The position numbers and the translations under genes were made by a program. From Undibacterium sp. YM2 (GTDB lineage: Bacteria; Pseudomonadota; Gammaproteobacteria; Burkholderiales; Burkholderiaceae_D), in NCBI RefSeq assembly GCF_009937975.1, contig NZ_AP018441.1:2604001-2668000 (forward strand): DNA of 64,000 nt. Direction: 5' to 3'. The notes under the pieces were generated by a model. That model saw only the letters and a program-made list of their open reading frames with translations, had not been told where the DNA came from and did no database searches. Numbering within the stretch: position 1 is the first letter of the stretch; every line of letters starts with the position of its first letter. Positions 8,516 to 18,952 of this stretch are shown here, in pieces.

Positions 8516-11500
8516 TTATTGCTGTTCTATCAGTTTTGCCGCTGACTCAAATTCAAACTGATGCATATAATGCCTGAGTTGTATCATGGCATCCGGGTTG
8601 AATTGAGTAGCAATTGCGGTTTCGTTTTCTTCAAACAGGCTCTGCGCATCAGCGTCTGATGCAGCCAGTAAGATGCGCAGCTCGGTCACGATGTTTTTTG
8701 CCTCGGCTTCGTCGACGATGATTTCTTCGTGCTGGGGCAAAATTCCTGGTAATACCGTTTTTAACTCATCCAGTACTGCATTAAGTGACTGAGTAAGTGG
8801 CTCCAGGGTTTCCAGGATGAATTCCCTGTCTTCTTCTTTGCTTAGTTTGTATTCTAGTTCGGCCGCTATTTTTTGCAGTTTTGTGGCACCTATGCTGCCA
8901 GCCAGACCCTTCAGGGTATGACTTAACCTCTCTGCATTACCATACTCCCCAATTTGTATGAGTCTGTTCAATTCATGTAAGGTATCAGCCTGACTTTGTT
9001 CAAACCGGTGCAGCATGTTGATATAAAACTCATGACGCCCACCCATGTAATGCAGGCCCAGGCTGGTGTCGAGCTCGTTGAATTGAGGGAATCCGGCATC
9101 CTCATCATCAAACACGGTACTGGTGATCAGGCTGCCGGGCACAGGCAGTTCATGTTCCGTATCCATCCAGTGCGAGACTATGCTAAACAAAGCATCCGGT
9201 TGTATAGGCTTGGTCAGGTAATCCTGCATGCCTTCACGCATGCAACGCTCCCGAATATCGCCAACAGCATGTGCAGTCAGGGCGATGATAGGTGTGTCAT
9301 CCAGGCGCGCATCTTGTCTGATTCTTGCAGCGGCTTCATGGCCATCCATGATGGGCATTTGCAAATCCATGAATATCATGGCGTAATATCCAGGCTCATT
9401 TGCCATGATCAGGCGCACTGCCTCTTCACCATTGTCGGCAACGTCAGCAGTAATTCCTATCATGCTCAGCAGCTCTATGGCAATTTGCTGATTGACTGGA
9501 TTATCTTCAGCCAGCAAGACCCGACGGCCAGCATGGTTTTGTATTGCAAAATTACTGTTATGACTATGGTGTGATTCTGCATGTGTGTCAGATGCGGTAT
9601 GCAGGGTAAAATCTATTTCCAGTGGCAAGGTAAAGCTGAATGTAGAGCCTTTGTTCTCTTGGCTACTGACTTCAATTTGCCCACCCATCAGCTCCACCAG
9701 GCGGCGTGAGATGGATAATCCCAGGCCAGTTCCCCCATATTTACGGGTTGTCGAACCATCTGCCTGGGTAAAGGGCTGGAACAGGCTTTGCTGCTGCGCC
9801 ACAGACATTCCTATGCCAGTATCCCGTACCGAGAATGTCAGGTCCGTCGTTGCAGATGTGGTTGGCGGTCGGCTGACACTGAGTTCAATTTCTCCGCCTG
9901 CAGGGGTGAATTTGACGGCATTATTGACCAGGTTGGTCAACACCTGCCCCAATCGCAGCGGGTCTCCACGCAGGTGTGCAGGTACTTCTTCAGCGATGCT
10001 GACGATATAGGCTATCTGTTTTTCGATGGCTTTCTGGCTGGTCAGGGTGGATACGCTATTGAGCACATCCTTGATGGAGAAGGGAATATTTTCCACATCC
10101 AGCATGCCTGCTTCTATCTTGGAAAAATCCAGTATGTCATTGATGATGCCCAGCAGTGACTCTCCGGCATGATGAATTTTGCTGACATAATCATATTGCT
10201 TGGGTGTCAGCCTGGTTTGTAGCGCAAGGTGGGCCAAGCCTATGACCGCGTTCATGGGCGTGCGGATTTCATGGCTCATATTCGCCAGGAATTCACTTTT
10301 TAATCTTGTCGCATCTTCTGCTTTCTTGCGTGCCTGCCTTTCTGTCAGGCTGGAAGACTCCAGTTGCTGTTGGGTCAGGCGCAATTCTCGATAGGCGTTG
10401 GCATTGTCAAGTGCAATCGCGCCGTAAGAGCACAGCGTGCGAAAAATCAGGCATTCCCTCTCGCCATAAGCATATTCGCGCGGTGTCTGTATGCTCATGA
10501 CACCGAGGATACGGTCACCTATGCTGAGTGGGGCAAACAACAGGCTCAGGGTTTCCAGTGTATCTGGTACGACAGGGAAATCATTATCCGGCCGTAATTC
10601 CAGCTTGATTTCACGTCGTTCGCGAACACAACGAGCACTCGAGGCACGTTCATCTGTCAGCGCGACTTCATGGTAGGGGTGGGGCAGGTTTTCTTCTACG
10701 CCAAATGCCTGGGTCAGCATTTGTCCATCTGGTGACAGCATGTAAATGATGAAGGTGGTCGCATCCAGCAAATCCTTGAGATGGAAGTGGATAGCTTCAA
10801 AAACAGCTTCGGGCTCCAGGTTGGAGGTGATTTGCTGACCTATCCTGCCCAGACGTTCCAGCGTAGCACCAGCTTCCTGTAAGGTAGCTGCCCGGCGCGC
10901 TTCGGATACGGCAACCAGCCTGTGCTGTTCAGCCTCGGCACGTATCAATTCTGTCTCATGTCTTACCTGGGCCATGGCTGTGCGGTTATTTGCCTGCTTC
11001 TTGCTCTCACGCTGTTCTGCTGCAACGGCTTTTCGCGCATACAACAAGGCTTTATTGCTGTCACCTACATCGGCCCAGGCATCACTGAGGGCCATCAGTA
11101 ATTCTGTACTGGCTTGCCAGCCTTCGGTCAGTTCACCTGTCTGCAGGGATTCTTCCAGGTAGTGGATGATGGCATTGGGAGCATCCATTTTCTCCGGCAT
11201 GGTGATGATATGCCGCGCATGTATTTCGGCCAGCGTCTGGTTCAGGTTGACGCCAAGCGCGGTGAACTGGTGCTGGTGTATCAGGGATCTGGCTTCGTCT
11301 ATGGCCGCCAGGGCAGCATCGGCCTGGCCTGATACTGACAATGCCCGTGCATAGCGTATCAAGGCCTGCGGCAAGTCGTCCATGGAATGAGCTGCGCGGA
11401 ACAGCGCAATTGCTTCACCGAAGGCCGCGATCGCCCCAGCGGTTTCGCCCTGCATCAGCAGACATTCCGCCAGTTCCGCATGGACGATGGCCTTGTTGAT

Positions 11501-12439
11501 ACCACCTGGCGTCCTGGAAAAACCATTCAGCGCCTCTTCCAGGGTTTTCTGGCTGCGTTCATACTGGCCCAACTGTCGCAGCAGGCTGCCAAGATGGGAC
11601 ATGGCATAGCCTATCAGGGCTGGCCATTCCGTTTCATGTGCGCGTTCGGCAGCCCAGTCAAAGACACCGGCAGCACCTTCGAGGTCACCCACAGTTTGCA
11701 TGGATTCACCAGAATTACCTGCCGAAATGATGGCCAGCCTGATCAAGCCTGCCTGGCGGGCCAGTTCACTCGACTGTAGATAATACACGGACGCCCGCGC
11801 AGGTTCCCGCCTGCCTTGAATGACTCCTGACGCTGCTGTCAAATGGGCAGCAACGGCTGGGTGCTCACGATGTTGGTATTGCTTGTCAAACGCCATGTGC
11901 CTGACCGAGGCAGCGAGTGGATCATAAAATGCCAGCTCATAGATGACCCAGGACTCTGCAATGGCGAGCCTGAGTTTGTCATTTGCCTTGGTGTACCAGC
12001 CCACGGCTGCTGCACATGCCCGTGCTTCTCTGGCAGGGTCGCCTTGCTCCAGCGCCAGCAGGGCTTCGGTCAGACTGGCGTCCCCCAAGCCTGTATTATC
12101 ATTCAAGTCAGTGAAGACCGTGACGGCTTCACTGAACAACAGTTCGGCATTTTTTTTGTCGCAGAATAAGGCAGCGATTTCTGCACGTATCAGGCAGAGG
12201 CGGGCATGGAACTGTCTTCTCAGGGTTTCCGGGGCATCGAGGTCTGCAAGATCGGCCAAAACCGACATCGCCAGTGTATTGGCCTGCTGGCTATTCCTTT
12301 GCCTTAAATACCAGGCCAGTGTCAATTGACTGATGAATCTATCCAGCCCCTGTGCTGAAGTCAGCCTGTTGGCAAGCTGGTTTACTTCTTCGTCAGTAGC
12401 AAATAGATTCATGGTCGCAAGCGAAATAGAATTGCTCAA
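8516..12439 (-). CDS. TPR-GAF hybrid sensor histidine kinase with receiver and HPt domains
   Basis: A 1307-residue single-protein phosphorelay. Residues 1 to about 470 are TPR-like helical repeats. A coiled-coil linker follows, then a GAF domain at about 520-690. The kinase core has phospho-acceptor His723 ([10 protein letters not shown]), an N box ([10 protein letters not shown]) and G boxes ([15 protein letters not shown]). A receiver domain has phospho-acceptor Asp1025 ([11 protein letters not shown]). A C-terminal HPt domain has His1174 (SHTLKGLAG). No transmembrane segment is visible, so it is probably cytosolic, sensing through TPR and GAF. The TTG start at 12439 has AAGG six bases upstream; ATG 12412 is possible. 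No response regulator gene lies nearby, so the output is elsewhere. Confidence 0.93.
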   Translation of the reverse strand: MSNSISLATMNLFATDEEVNQLANRLTSAQGLDRFISQLTLAWYLRQRNSQQANTLAMSVLADLADLDAPETLRRQFHARLCLIRAEIAALFCDKKNAELLFSEAVTVFTDLNDNTGLGDASLTEALLALEQGDPAREARACAAAVGWYTKANDKLRLAIAESWVIYELAFYDPLAASVRHMAFDKQYQHREHPAVAAHLTAASGVIQGRREPARASVYYLQSSELARQAGLIRLAIISAGNSGESMQTVGDLEGAAGVFDWAAERAHETEWPALIGYAMSHLGSLLRQLGQYERSQKTLEEALNGFSRTPGGINKAIVHAELAECLLMQGETAGAIAAFGEAIALFRAAHSMDDLPQALIRYARALSVSGQADAALAAIDEARSLIHQHQFTALGVNLNQTLAEIHARHIITMPEKMDAPNAIIHYLEESLQTGELTEGWQASTELLMALSDAWADVGDSNKALLYARKAVAAEQRESKKQANNRTAMAQVRHETELIRAEAEQHRLVAVSEARRAATLQEAGATLERLGRIGQQITSNLEPEAVFEAIHFHLKDLLDATTFIIYMLSPDGQMLTQAFGVEENLPHPYHEVALTDERASSARCVRERREIKLELRPDNDFPVVPDTLETLSLLFAPLSIGDRILGVMSIQTPREYAYGERECLIFRTLCSYGAIALDNANAYRELRLTQQQLESSSLTERQARKKAEDATRLKSEFLANMSHEIRTPMNAVIGLAHLALQTRLTPKQYDYVSKIHHAGESLLGIINDILDFSKIEAGMLDVENIPFSIKDVLNSVSTLTSQKAIEKQIAYIVSIAEEVPAHLRGDPLRLGQVLTNLVNNAVKFTPAGGEIELSVSRPPTTSATTDLTFSVRDTGIGMSVAQQQSLFQPFTQADGSTTRKYGGTGLGLSISRRLVELMGGQIEVSSQENKGSTFSFTLPLEIDFTLHTASDTHAESHHSHNSNFAIQNHAGRRVLLAEDNPVNQQIAIELLSMIGITADVADNGEEAVRLIMANEPGYYAMIFMDLQMPIMDGHEAAARIRQDARLDDTPIIALTAHAVGDIRERCMREGMQDYLTKPIQPDALFSIVSHWMDTEHELPVPGSLITSTVFDDEDAGFPQFNELDTSLGLHYMGGRHEFYINMLHRFEQSQADTLHELNRLIQIGEYGNAERLSHTLKGLAGSIGATKLQKIAAELEYKLSKEEDREFILETLEPLTQSLNAVLDELKTVLPGILPQHEEIIVDEAEAKNIVTELRILLAASDADAQSLFEENETAIATQFNPDAMIQLRHYMHQFEFESAAKLIEQQ

Positions 12440-12665
12440 ATCATACCTTATGCGAGTCTGCTTGGCGGATTAAGAGTCCCACTGTGTTGCAATCTTCACA
12501 GATATGCATGCAGAACAGGTTTGTACCAGGAACTTTTTAAGCCCGGATTCATCTGATTCCACTGATTGATATTCTATTGATATATTATCGCCTGCATCTT
12601 GAGACGCTATAGTCCAGAATCGATCAATAATTGAAATTTAAATAATAATCAAAGAGGGGAAATCT

Positions 12666-15600
12666 ATGCGTGTGTCAAAACTGTTGCCTCTGGCCTGGGC
12701 TGTCATACTGTGTTTGCCAGCATTGGCGGCAGAGCCAGTCACCAAGCCGGATATAGAAAAAAAGAAATGGGATGTCAATCATCCACCCGGCGAAAGCAAA
12801 ACAGTCAATATTTACACCCGCACTGGTACCTGGATGAGCGTGGATGTCAGCCCGGATGGCAAGCAACTGGTGTTTGATTTGCTCGGCGACTTGTACACGC
12901 TACCCATTGCCGGTGGCGAAGCCAAGGCTTTGACGCACTCCATCGCCTGGGAAATGCAGGCGCGTTTCTCACCGGACGGCAAACAGATAGCCTATATGTC
13001 TGACGCTGGTGGCGGTGACAATGTCTGGGTTATGAATGTTGACGGCAGCAATGCCCATGCAGTCAGCAAGGAGGATTTTCGTTTATTGAATAATCCTGTC
13101 TGGCACCCGAATGGCCAGTACATTGCCGCACGCAAGCACTATACCGGCACTCGCTCACTGGGTTCTGGTGAAATCTGGCTGTATCATCAGAGCGGTGGCA
13201 CAGGCGTGCAATTGAATGAAAAACCCAACTGGCAAAAAGACCTGGGGGAGCCGGCGTTCTCACCTGATGGCCGCTATGTCTACTATTCCCAAGACACAAC
13301 ACCAGGCACGTCCTTTGAATACAATAAAAATTCCAACGGCCAGATTTATCAAATTTTCCGTCGTGACCTGCAAGATGGCAAGGTCAAAGCGCTCGTCAGT
13401 GGCCCTGGCGGAGCAGTGCGCCCGATACCTTCTCCTGATGGCAAATACCTGGCTTTCGTGCGCCGCATCCGCAATCAGTCTGCCTTGTTCCTGAAAAATT
13501 TGCAGACTGGTGAAGAAACAGCAGCATGGCCAGAGCTGGAGCGTGACATGCAAGAGGCCTGGGCTATACAAGGCGTGTATCCAGCCTTTGCCTGGATGCC
13601 AGGCAGCAAGGAAATTGTGGTCTGGGCCAAGGGCAAACTCTGGCGTCTTGATCCATTCAGCCGCAAGGCAGTCGAAATTCCTTTTCATGTGAAAGATACC
13701 CGGGAAGTGCGCAGCGCCTTGCGCTTCCCGCAAGAAGTCGCGCCTGATCAGTTCGATGTGCATCAATTGCGCTGGGTGAATGTCGCGCCACAAGGGGACA
13801 AAGTTGTTTACTCGGCGCTGGGACATATTTATGTCAAGGACCTGCCAAATGGCACGCCACGCCGTCTGACCACACAAAACGCGCATTTTGAATTCTTCCC
13901 CAGCTTTTCACGCGATGGCAAGTCTGTGGTGTTTAGTAGCTGGAATGATGAAAAGTTCGGCGCTGTCAGAACTGTGGAGCTTGCCAGCGGCAAGGAAACC
14001 ATAGTGACCAAGGCTCCGGGTAAATATTTGCAGGCGCGATTTTCACCTGATGGCAAGCAAGTTGCCTACGTCAAAGCCAAGGGTGGCTACCTGACTACGC
14101 CCTGGCATGGCATGGAAACTGGCGTATTCCTGGCGAACACAGACGGTAAATCCGAACCTCGCCTGTTGACGGAGGAGGGTGGTTCACCACAATTTGGTAA
14201 AGATGGGCAAGCAGTGTATGTCACTCGCACACAATATACTGGTGAAGTCGATTGGACTACCTCGCTGATACGCGTGCCTCTGGATGGAAAACCCGAGCAG
14301 CCAGTCGCAAAAAGTGAATTTGCCGGTGAATTTGCGATTTCACCAGATGGTGAATGGCTGGCTTTCGGCGAGCGTTACCATGCTTATGTAACGCCGTTGC
14401 CGCTGGCTGGCAAGGCAGTCACCATAGGACAGAAAATGGATGCGCTGCCTGTCAAGCAACTGGATGTGAATGCCGGGCAATACCTGCACTGGTCTGGCGA
14501 CAGCAAGCGTATCAATTTCTCACTCGGCGATGAATTATTCAGCCGTGAATTGAAAGATGCTTTTGCTTTCGTGCCAGGCGCACCTGCTGAATTGCCTAAA
14601 CCGGTAGAACAGGGGCAAAAAATAGGCTTCCGCCAGGCTGCTGACAAACCGAGTGGTTACACAGTCATATCCGGCGCCAGAATCGTCACCATGAAAGGCG
14701 AGGAGGTCATCGAAGATGGCCGTATTGTCGTCAAGGATAATCGCATCGTTAGCGTCGGTAAATCTGCTGATGTGGCCATACCTGCAGGCGCAACCCAGAT
14801 CGATGCCAAGGGCAAAACCATCTTGCCGGGCCTGGTTGATGTGCACTGGCATGGCAGCATGGGCGAGAGCGGCATTATCCCGCAGCAAAGTTGGGTCAAT
14901 TATGCTTCGCTGGCTTTTGGTGTGACGACCATCCATGATCCATCGAACGACACTGGAGAAATCTTCACGCAAAGTGAATTACAAAGAGCCGGACAAGTGC
15001 TGGGGCCACGTATTTACTCTACCGGCACTATCCTCTACGGTGCCAAGGGTAATTTTGCCGCCATCGTCAATAATCTTGATGATGCCTTGACGCATTTGAA
15101 ACGCCTCAAGGCAGCAGGCGCGATTTCAGTCAAGAGCTACAACCAGCCAAGGCGTGAGCAACGCCAGCAAGTGCTGGAGGCTGCACGCCTGACACAAATG
15201 ATGGTCGTGCCGGAAGGTGGTTCGCTGTTCCAGACCAATATGAGCATGGTAGTCGATGGCCATACTGGCGTTGAGCATGCCTTGCCAGTTGAGAAAGTGT
15301 ATGACGATGTCAAGCAACTGTGGTCGCAAACTCAGGTAGGCTATACCCCGACCCTGGGAGTCGCCTACGGTGGCCTCGATGGCGAGCACTACTGGTATGC
15401 CCATACCGATGTCTGGAAACATCCTCTGCTGAGTAAATATGTACCGCGTTCAGTGCTGGAACCACGTAGCGTCAGACGTGAGACTGCACCGGAAGAAGAC
15501 TTCAATGTCATCAAGGTGGCGCAGACTGCAACCGCCTTGCAACGTGCCGGTGTTCCCGTCAATCTGGGTGCGCATGGTCAGCGCGAAGGTCTGGCAGCGC

Positions 15601-15938
15601 ATTGGGAATTGTGGACCCTGGTCAAAGGCGGCATGACTCCGATGGAGGCGATACGCAGCGGTACCATCAATGGCGCACGTTATCTGGGCATGGATAAGGA
15701 CATAGGTTCTCTGGAAGTTGGCAAACTGGCTGACCTGATGATTATTGATGGTGATGTCCTCAGAGACATCCGGCAATCAGACAAACTCAGCCATGTCATG
15801 TTGAATGGACGTTTGTATGAATCTGCTACCTTGAATGAGGTGGGTAAAACCAAAAAAGTGCGTAAAGCTTTCTTTTTTGAGGGTAAGAGCGGCGCTGAAA
15901 TGCCCATAGAGGCCGATGAGCATGCGCACGGCCACTAA
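12666..15938 (+). CDS. Secreted TolB-like propeller / amidohydrolase fusion protein
   Basis: 1090 residues. A Sec signal peptide (about 21 residues, ending ALAAE) is followed by repeated propeller blades with SPDGK motifs (residues about 55-650), as in TolB/PD40 proteins. An imidazolonepropionase-type amidohydrolase barrel then runs from about 665 to 1060. The metal ligands His727 and His729 sit in DVHWHG; later conserved segments are GVEHALP, NLGAHGQREG and the NGARYLGMDKDIGSLEVGKLADL ending. A His-rich tail (DEHAHGH) closes the protein. AGAGGGGA precedes the ATG. This fused layout is known among periplasmic amidohydrolases, but the substrate is not known to me. It is divergent from the hybrid kinase. 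Confidence 0.88.
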   Translation: MRVSKLLPLAWAVILCLPALAAEPVTKPDIEKKKWDVNHPPGESKTVNIYTRTGTWMSVDVSPDGKQLVFDLLGDLYTLPIAGGEAKALTHSIAWEMQARFSPDGKQIAYMSDAGGGDNVWVMNVDGSNAHAVSKEDFRLLNNPVWHPNGQYIAARKHYTGTRSLGSGEIWLYHQSGGTGVQLNEKPNWQKDLGEPAFSPDGRYVYYSQDTTPGTSFEYNKNSNGQIYQIFRRDLQDGKVKALVSGPGGAVRPIPSPDGKYLAFVRRIRNQSALFLKNLQTGEETAAWPELERDMQEAWAIQGVYPAFAWMPGSKEIVVWAKGKLWRLDPFSRKAVEIPFHVKDTREVRSALRFPQEVAPDQFDVHQLRWVNVAPQGDKVVYSALGHIYVKDLPNGTPRRLTTQNAHFEFFPSFSRDGKSVVFSSWNDEKFGAVRTVELASGKETIVTKAPGKYLQARFSPDGKQVAYVKAKGGYLTTPWHGMETGVFLANTDGKSEPRLLTEEGGSPQFGKDGQAVYVTRTQYTGEVDWTTSLIRVPLDGKPEQPVAKSEFAGEFAISPDGEWLAFGERYHAYVTPLPLAGKAVTIGQKMDALPVKQLDVNAGQYLHWSGDSKRINFSLGDELFSRELKDAFAFVPGAPAELPKPVEQGQKIGFRQAADKPSGYTVISGARIVTMKGEEVIEDGRIVVKDNRIVSVGKSADVAIPAGATQIDAKGKTILPGLVDVHWHGSMGESGIIPQQSWVNYASLAFGVTTIHDPSNDTGEIFTQSELQRAGQVLGPRIYSTGTILYGAKGNFAAIVNNLDDALTHLKRLKAAGAISVKSYNQPRREQRQQVLEAARLTQMMVVPEGGSLFQTNMSMVVDGHTGVEHALPVEKVYDDVKQLWSQTQVGYTPTLGVAYGGLDGEHYWYAHTDVWKHPLLSKYVPRSVLEPRSVRRETAPEEDFNVIKVAQTATALQRAGVPVNLGAHGQREGLAAHWELWTLVKGGMTPMEAIRSGTINGARYLGMDKDIGSLEVGKLADLMIIDGDVLRDIRQSDKLSHVMLNGRLYESATLNEVGKTKKVRKAFFFEGKSGAEMPIEADEHAHGH

Positions 15939-15968
15939 TGCCTGAATAAGCTACTCAGTGTAATGAAG

Positions 15969-16000
15969 AATGCAGCTATTGAAAAATAGCTGCATTTTTT
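15969..16000 (+). terminator. Intrinsic terminator after the amidohydrolase
   Basis: A 12-bp perfect stem (AATGCAGCTATT / AATAGCTGCATT) with a GAAA tetraloop, followed by TTTT. Confidence 0.9.
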
Positions 16001-16091
16001 ACATCTTCTCACGGTCAAGATATACAGTTCCTTATAACGATTAAAGCGGCCTGTATCCTAAGTTGCTGGTGGCATGTGTCACAATAGAGGC

Positions 16092-16120
16092 TTGACGCAT
16101 TAGTCTGGTGCATTTTATAT
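16092..16120 (+). promoter_or_regulatory. Sigma-70 promoter for tyrB
   Basis: TTGACG at 16092-16097 and TTATAT at 16115-16120, with a 17-base spacer, about 70 bases before the tyrB start. This is the best-looking housekeeping promoter I noticed in the window. Confidence 0.6.
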
Positions 16121-16188
16121 TGCTTTAGTGATATTAAATTGCCGACTTTGCAGCCTTGATTCTATGTCCAACCATCTGGAGTTCTATC

Positions 16189-17382
16189 ATGTTTCAGCAC
16201 GTCGAAGCCTATCCTGGCGATCCTATCTTGTCCTTGAACGAGGCCTTTGGTAAAGACCCCCGCACCAACAAGATCAATTTGTCTATCGGTATTTATTTTG
16301 ACGATGCTGGCAAGATTCCCATGCTGCCATCTGTACGTGCAGCAGAACACAAGGTCGTGGCAGATGCTGGTGCCCGTCCTTATTTGCCTATGGAAGGCGC
16401 AGCAAATTTCCGCACAGCAGTGCAGGAACTCTTGTTTGGCGCAGACAGTGCAGCAGTCAAAGCTGGCCGTGTCGTCACTATCCAGGCGGTGGGTTCCAGC
16501 GGTGGCCTCAAGGTGGGCGGTGATTTCATCAAGCGTTATTTCCCGACATCGACCATGCTGGTCAGCGATCCTACCTGGGATAATCACAAGGCAGTATTTG
16601 AAGGTTGTGGCCTGACTGTCAAAACCTATCCTTATTATGATGCTGCAACTGGTGGCTTGCGTTTTGATGCCATGATAGAAGCCTTGAAAGCCGCAGAAAA
16701 GAAAAGCATCGTCCTGCTGCATGCCTGCTGCCATAACCCTACAGGTGTCGATCTGACGCAAGAGCAGTGGCAACAACTGGTGCCGGTATTGAAAGAGCGT
16801 GAACTGATCGCCTTCCTCGACCTGGCTTATCAGGGCTATGGCGACGGTATCGTCGAAGATGCCTATGCCGTGCGCTTGCTGGCTGACCAGGGCTTGAGCT
16901 TCTTCGTTGCGAATTCCTTCTCCAAGAGCATGAGCCTGTATGGCGAGCGTTGCGGTGCCCTGAGTGTCGTTTGTCCGGATGCGGCACAGGCAGTGAATGT
17001 GCTAGGTCAGATGAAAGCAACGATACGCCGCAACTACTCCAACCCACCTCTGCATGGTGGTCAACTGGTAGCCCGCGTATTGAGCGACCCCGAGCTGCGC
17101 CCTATGTGGGAATCAGAAGTTGTCGCCATGCGCGACCGTATCCAGCTCATGCGCCGTAAATTGCATGATGTACTGGCTGCAAAATTACCAGGCCGTGATT
17201 TTAGCTACTTCCTGACGCAACGCGGCATGTTCAGCTATACAGGTTTGACGGCTGAGCAGTGTGATCGCCTGAAAGAAGAATTCGGCGTTTATCTGGTCCG
17301 TTCTGGCCGTATGTGTATTGCCGGTTTGAATACTGGTAATGTTGAAGCGACTGCGAATGCAATCGCGGCTGTTTTAGGCTGA
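16189..17382 (+). CDS. tyrB: Aromatic amino acid aminotransferase
   Basis: 397 residues, matching the TyrB/AspC group of class I PLP aminotransferases. PLP lysine Lys246 lies in NSFSKSMSLYGERCG; other signatures are CCHNPTGVDLT and the C-terminal MCIAGLN segment. It transfers the amino group between aromatic amino acids or aspartate and 2-oxoglutarate, the final step of Phe/Tyr synthesis. ATG 16189 is chosen over an upstream in-frame start because CTGGAG lies just before it and MFQHVEAYPGDPIL is the family N-terminus. It stands alone between hairpins with its own promoter. The aspartate/aromatic preference cannot be read from the sequence. Confidence 0.93.
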   Translation: MFQHVEAYPGDPILSLNEAFGKDPRTNKINLSIGIYFDDAGKIPMLPSVRAAEHKVVADAGARPYLPMEGAANFRTAVQELLFGADSAAVKAGRVVTIQAVGSSGGLKVGGDFIKRYFPTSTMLVSDPTWDNHKAVFEGCGLTVKTYPYYDAATGGLRFDAMIEALKAAEKKSIVLLHACCHNPTGVDLTQEQWQQLVPVLKERELIAFLDLAYQGYGDGIVEDAYAVRLLADQGLSFFVANSFSKSMSLYGERCGALSVVCPDAAQAVNVLGQMKATIRRNYSNPPLHGGQLVARVLSDPELRPMWESEVVAMRDRIQLMRRKLHDVLAAKLPGRDFSYFLTQRGMFSYTGLTAEQCDRLKEEFGVYLVRSGRMCIAGLNTGNVEATANAIAAVLG

Positions 17383-17390
17383 TTGTCATT

Positions 17391-17424
17391 GTCCCTGTCC
17401 AAACATCTTGCGGGCAGGGACTTT
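17391..17424 (+). terminator. Probable terminator after tyrB
   Basis: GTCCCTGTCC (17391-17400) pairs with GGGCAGGGAC (17412-17421) with one G-T pair; only three T follow, so termination may be partial. Confidence 0.55.
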
Positions 17425-17441
17425 CATCGTTGTGGCTTTAT

Positions 17442-17918
17442 ATGAAAAATAGTTACCTCTTGTCTTTGCTGGTGTTTTTGACCGCAAATGCTTCTTCCGC
17501 TGAGCTGGTTTATAAAACCTATGTGAATGGTCGATATGGTTTTTCGATAGATTATCCAGATTACCTTATCCCGCAAGGTGAAGCTGCCAATGGTGACGGC
17601 CAGGTGTTTTTATCTAAAGATGGTGAGGCTGAGTTGCGTGTTTATGCCAGGGCTTGCATAGAGGAATGGGATACGACTCCGACAGAATTCCTTAAAAAGG
17701 CAGAAACAGAAAAAGTAAAAGAGGGTAGGGCCATTTCTTATCGCGCCAAAGGAAAAGGTTTTGCCGTTGTCTCTGGTACCAAAGGCAAGCAGATTTATTA
17801 CGATAAATTACTGACGACTGGTAACTGGTGTACTTTCTTCCAATGGAATTACGCCGCCAGCAATAAAGAAAAATATGATGAAGCAACCAGGCTTATCGCC
17901 AACTCTTTCAAGCCCTGA
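17442..17918 (+). CDS. Exported protein of unknown function
   Basis: 158 residues beginning with a Sec signal peptide (MKNSYLLSLLVFLTANASSA, cleavage before ELVYK). The mature part starts with YVNGRYGFSIDYPDYL, a pattern seen in PsbP-like and other small periplasmic beta proteins, and has two cysteines that could pair. I do not recognise the family with confidence. ATG 17442 is preferred over the in-frame TTG 17430 because it starts a clean signal peptide, though no good ribosome site precedes it. The gene begins just behind the tyrB hairpin, so read-through from tyrB is possible. Confidence 0.65.
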   Translation: MKNSYLLSLLVFLTANASSAELVYKTYVNGRYGFSIDYPDYLIPQGEAANGDGQVFLSKDGEAELRVYARACIEEWDTTPTEFLKKAETEKVKEGRAISYRAKGKGFAVVSGTKGKQIYYDKLLTTGNWCTFFQWNYAASNKEKYDEATRLIANSFKP

Positions 17919-18004
17919 TTTTTCTATTTTGAAATAGAAAGGTCGTCAGTAAAATTATCAAAAAAGATAATTCTTGCGATGATAAATTAAACTCCAAATG
18001 TTAA

Positions 18005-18028
18005 TATGGCATCTTTGCCATTTTTATT
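18005..18028 (+). terminator. Short hairpin with T-run before the lipoprotein gene
   Basis: ATGGC/GCCAT stem (18006-18010 and 18017-18021) followed by TTTTATT; it lies between the exported protein and the next lipoprotein gene. Other small inverted repeats, at 17921-17940 and 17953-17972, precede it. Confidence 0.45.
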
Positions 18029-18043
18029 CCATGTGGAGTAGTC

Positions 18044-18559
18044 ATGAAGCCAGCAGTGCAATTATTGTGGTGGATGCGTGTGTACCTGCTGGGGCTTTGT
18101 ATTGCGCTCTCAGGGTGCGCAACCCAACTGGCACCCGCTTATGACAAAACAGTGGTTGATGGCTTGGCCGCCGTCAATACAGACACCATGGTTTTGTTCG
18201 CCAGCGTGTCTAACGGCAGCGATAAAAACAGCTTCCCCTCCCGCGTTGATAATTACAATTCACTGATTGGTCGGCTGGACGCACTGAGTTTGCAGGCCGG
18301 AGCCCGGCCCATGCCAAAAAACAAGGTGACCGATACCATTAATCAATTACTTGATAAACGTGGCAGCCCGGCCATGTCGGGTGACGACGGCACACCGCCT
18401 AGCGCCTATGCCATCAAAAAAGTATCGGAAACCCTGAGTAAAATGCGTGATGTTGACCGTCTGCAAGGCGTGACTGCTTATGAGGCGCAGGCTTTCAAGG
18501 GGCAGGCCGTGATCTATCTCGATCAGGCAATTACGTATGAAAATTTCTTGCAGCGTTAA
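18044..18559 (+). CDS. Lipoprotein of unknown function
   Basis: 171 residues. The N-terminal helix ends in the lipobox LSGC (Cys at about residue 25), so the mature protein should be membrane-anchored. The remainder is mostly helical and polar, with a central DNYNSLIGRLDALSLQAG segment and a C-terminal YLDQAITYENFLQR helix; no enzyme motif is visible. GGAG precedes the ATG. The next gene starts 14 bases after the stop, so the two are almost certainly co-transcribed and may work together. I do not recognise the family. Confidence 0.7.
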   Translation: MKPAVQLLWWMRVYLLGLCIALSGCATQLAPAYDKTVVDGLAAVNTDTMVLFASVSNGSDKNSFPSRVDNYNSLIGRLDALSLQAGARPMPKNKVTDTINQLLDKRGSPAMSGDDGTPPSAYAIKKVSETLSKMRDVDRLQGVTAYEAQAFKGQAVIYLDQAITYENFLQR

Positions 18560-18573
18560 TTTGGGGCATAAAT

Positions 18574-18921
18574 ATGGCACTTGATCTTGATCAACTCGTC
18601 GCTGACATGCAGGCCGCAGCTTCTGGTGTTTTACAGGCTGACGTGACAACCTTGCGCGGATTTACGCAACAACAATTAAAAGCCATAGCGCAACAGGCTG
18701 GGCTGGTCAGTACCGGCATATTGACCAAGCAGATTACGCCTGAAACCCAACAGTTTTTCCTGGATGGGCTGGAGGATATGGCCTTGAGTTTCGCTAAAAC
18801 CTTGCGGGAGTTACTGATGGTCACCATAGAAAAAGTCTGGAATGCAGTTGTAGGCGTACTCTGGTCTGCAATTTCCAAGGCGACCAATCTGGTATTGCCT
18901 GTACCGGTCATGAATTCTTGA
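18574..18921 (+). CDS. Small protein of unknown function, partner of the upstream lipoprotein
   Basis: 115 residues with no signal peptide. Residues 1-70 are helical and rich in Gln and Ala (QQQLKAIAQQAGLV). Residues 75-110 are amphipathic to hydrophobic (LRELLMVTIEKVWNAVVGVLWSAISKATNLVLP) and could insert into or lie along a membrane. GGGG stands ten bases before the ATG. The gene is the second of a two-gene unit with the lipoprotein and converges on the thioredoxin-like gene. I do not recognise the family. Confidence 0.65.
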   Translation: MALDLDQLVADMQAAASGVLQADVTTLRGFTQQQLKAIAQQAGLVSTGILTKQITPETQQFFLDGLEDMALSFAKTLRELLMVTIEKVWNAVVGVLWSAISKATNLVLPVPVMNS

Positions 18922-18952
18922 AGCTTCTTGGTACATTCCGAAGCCGATTTTT

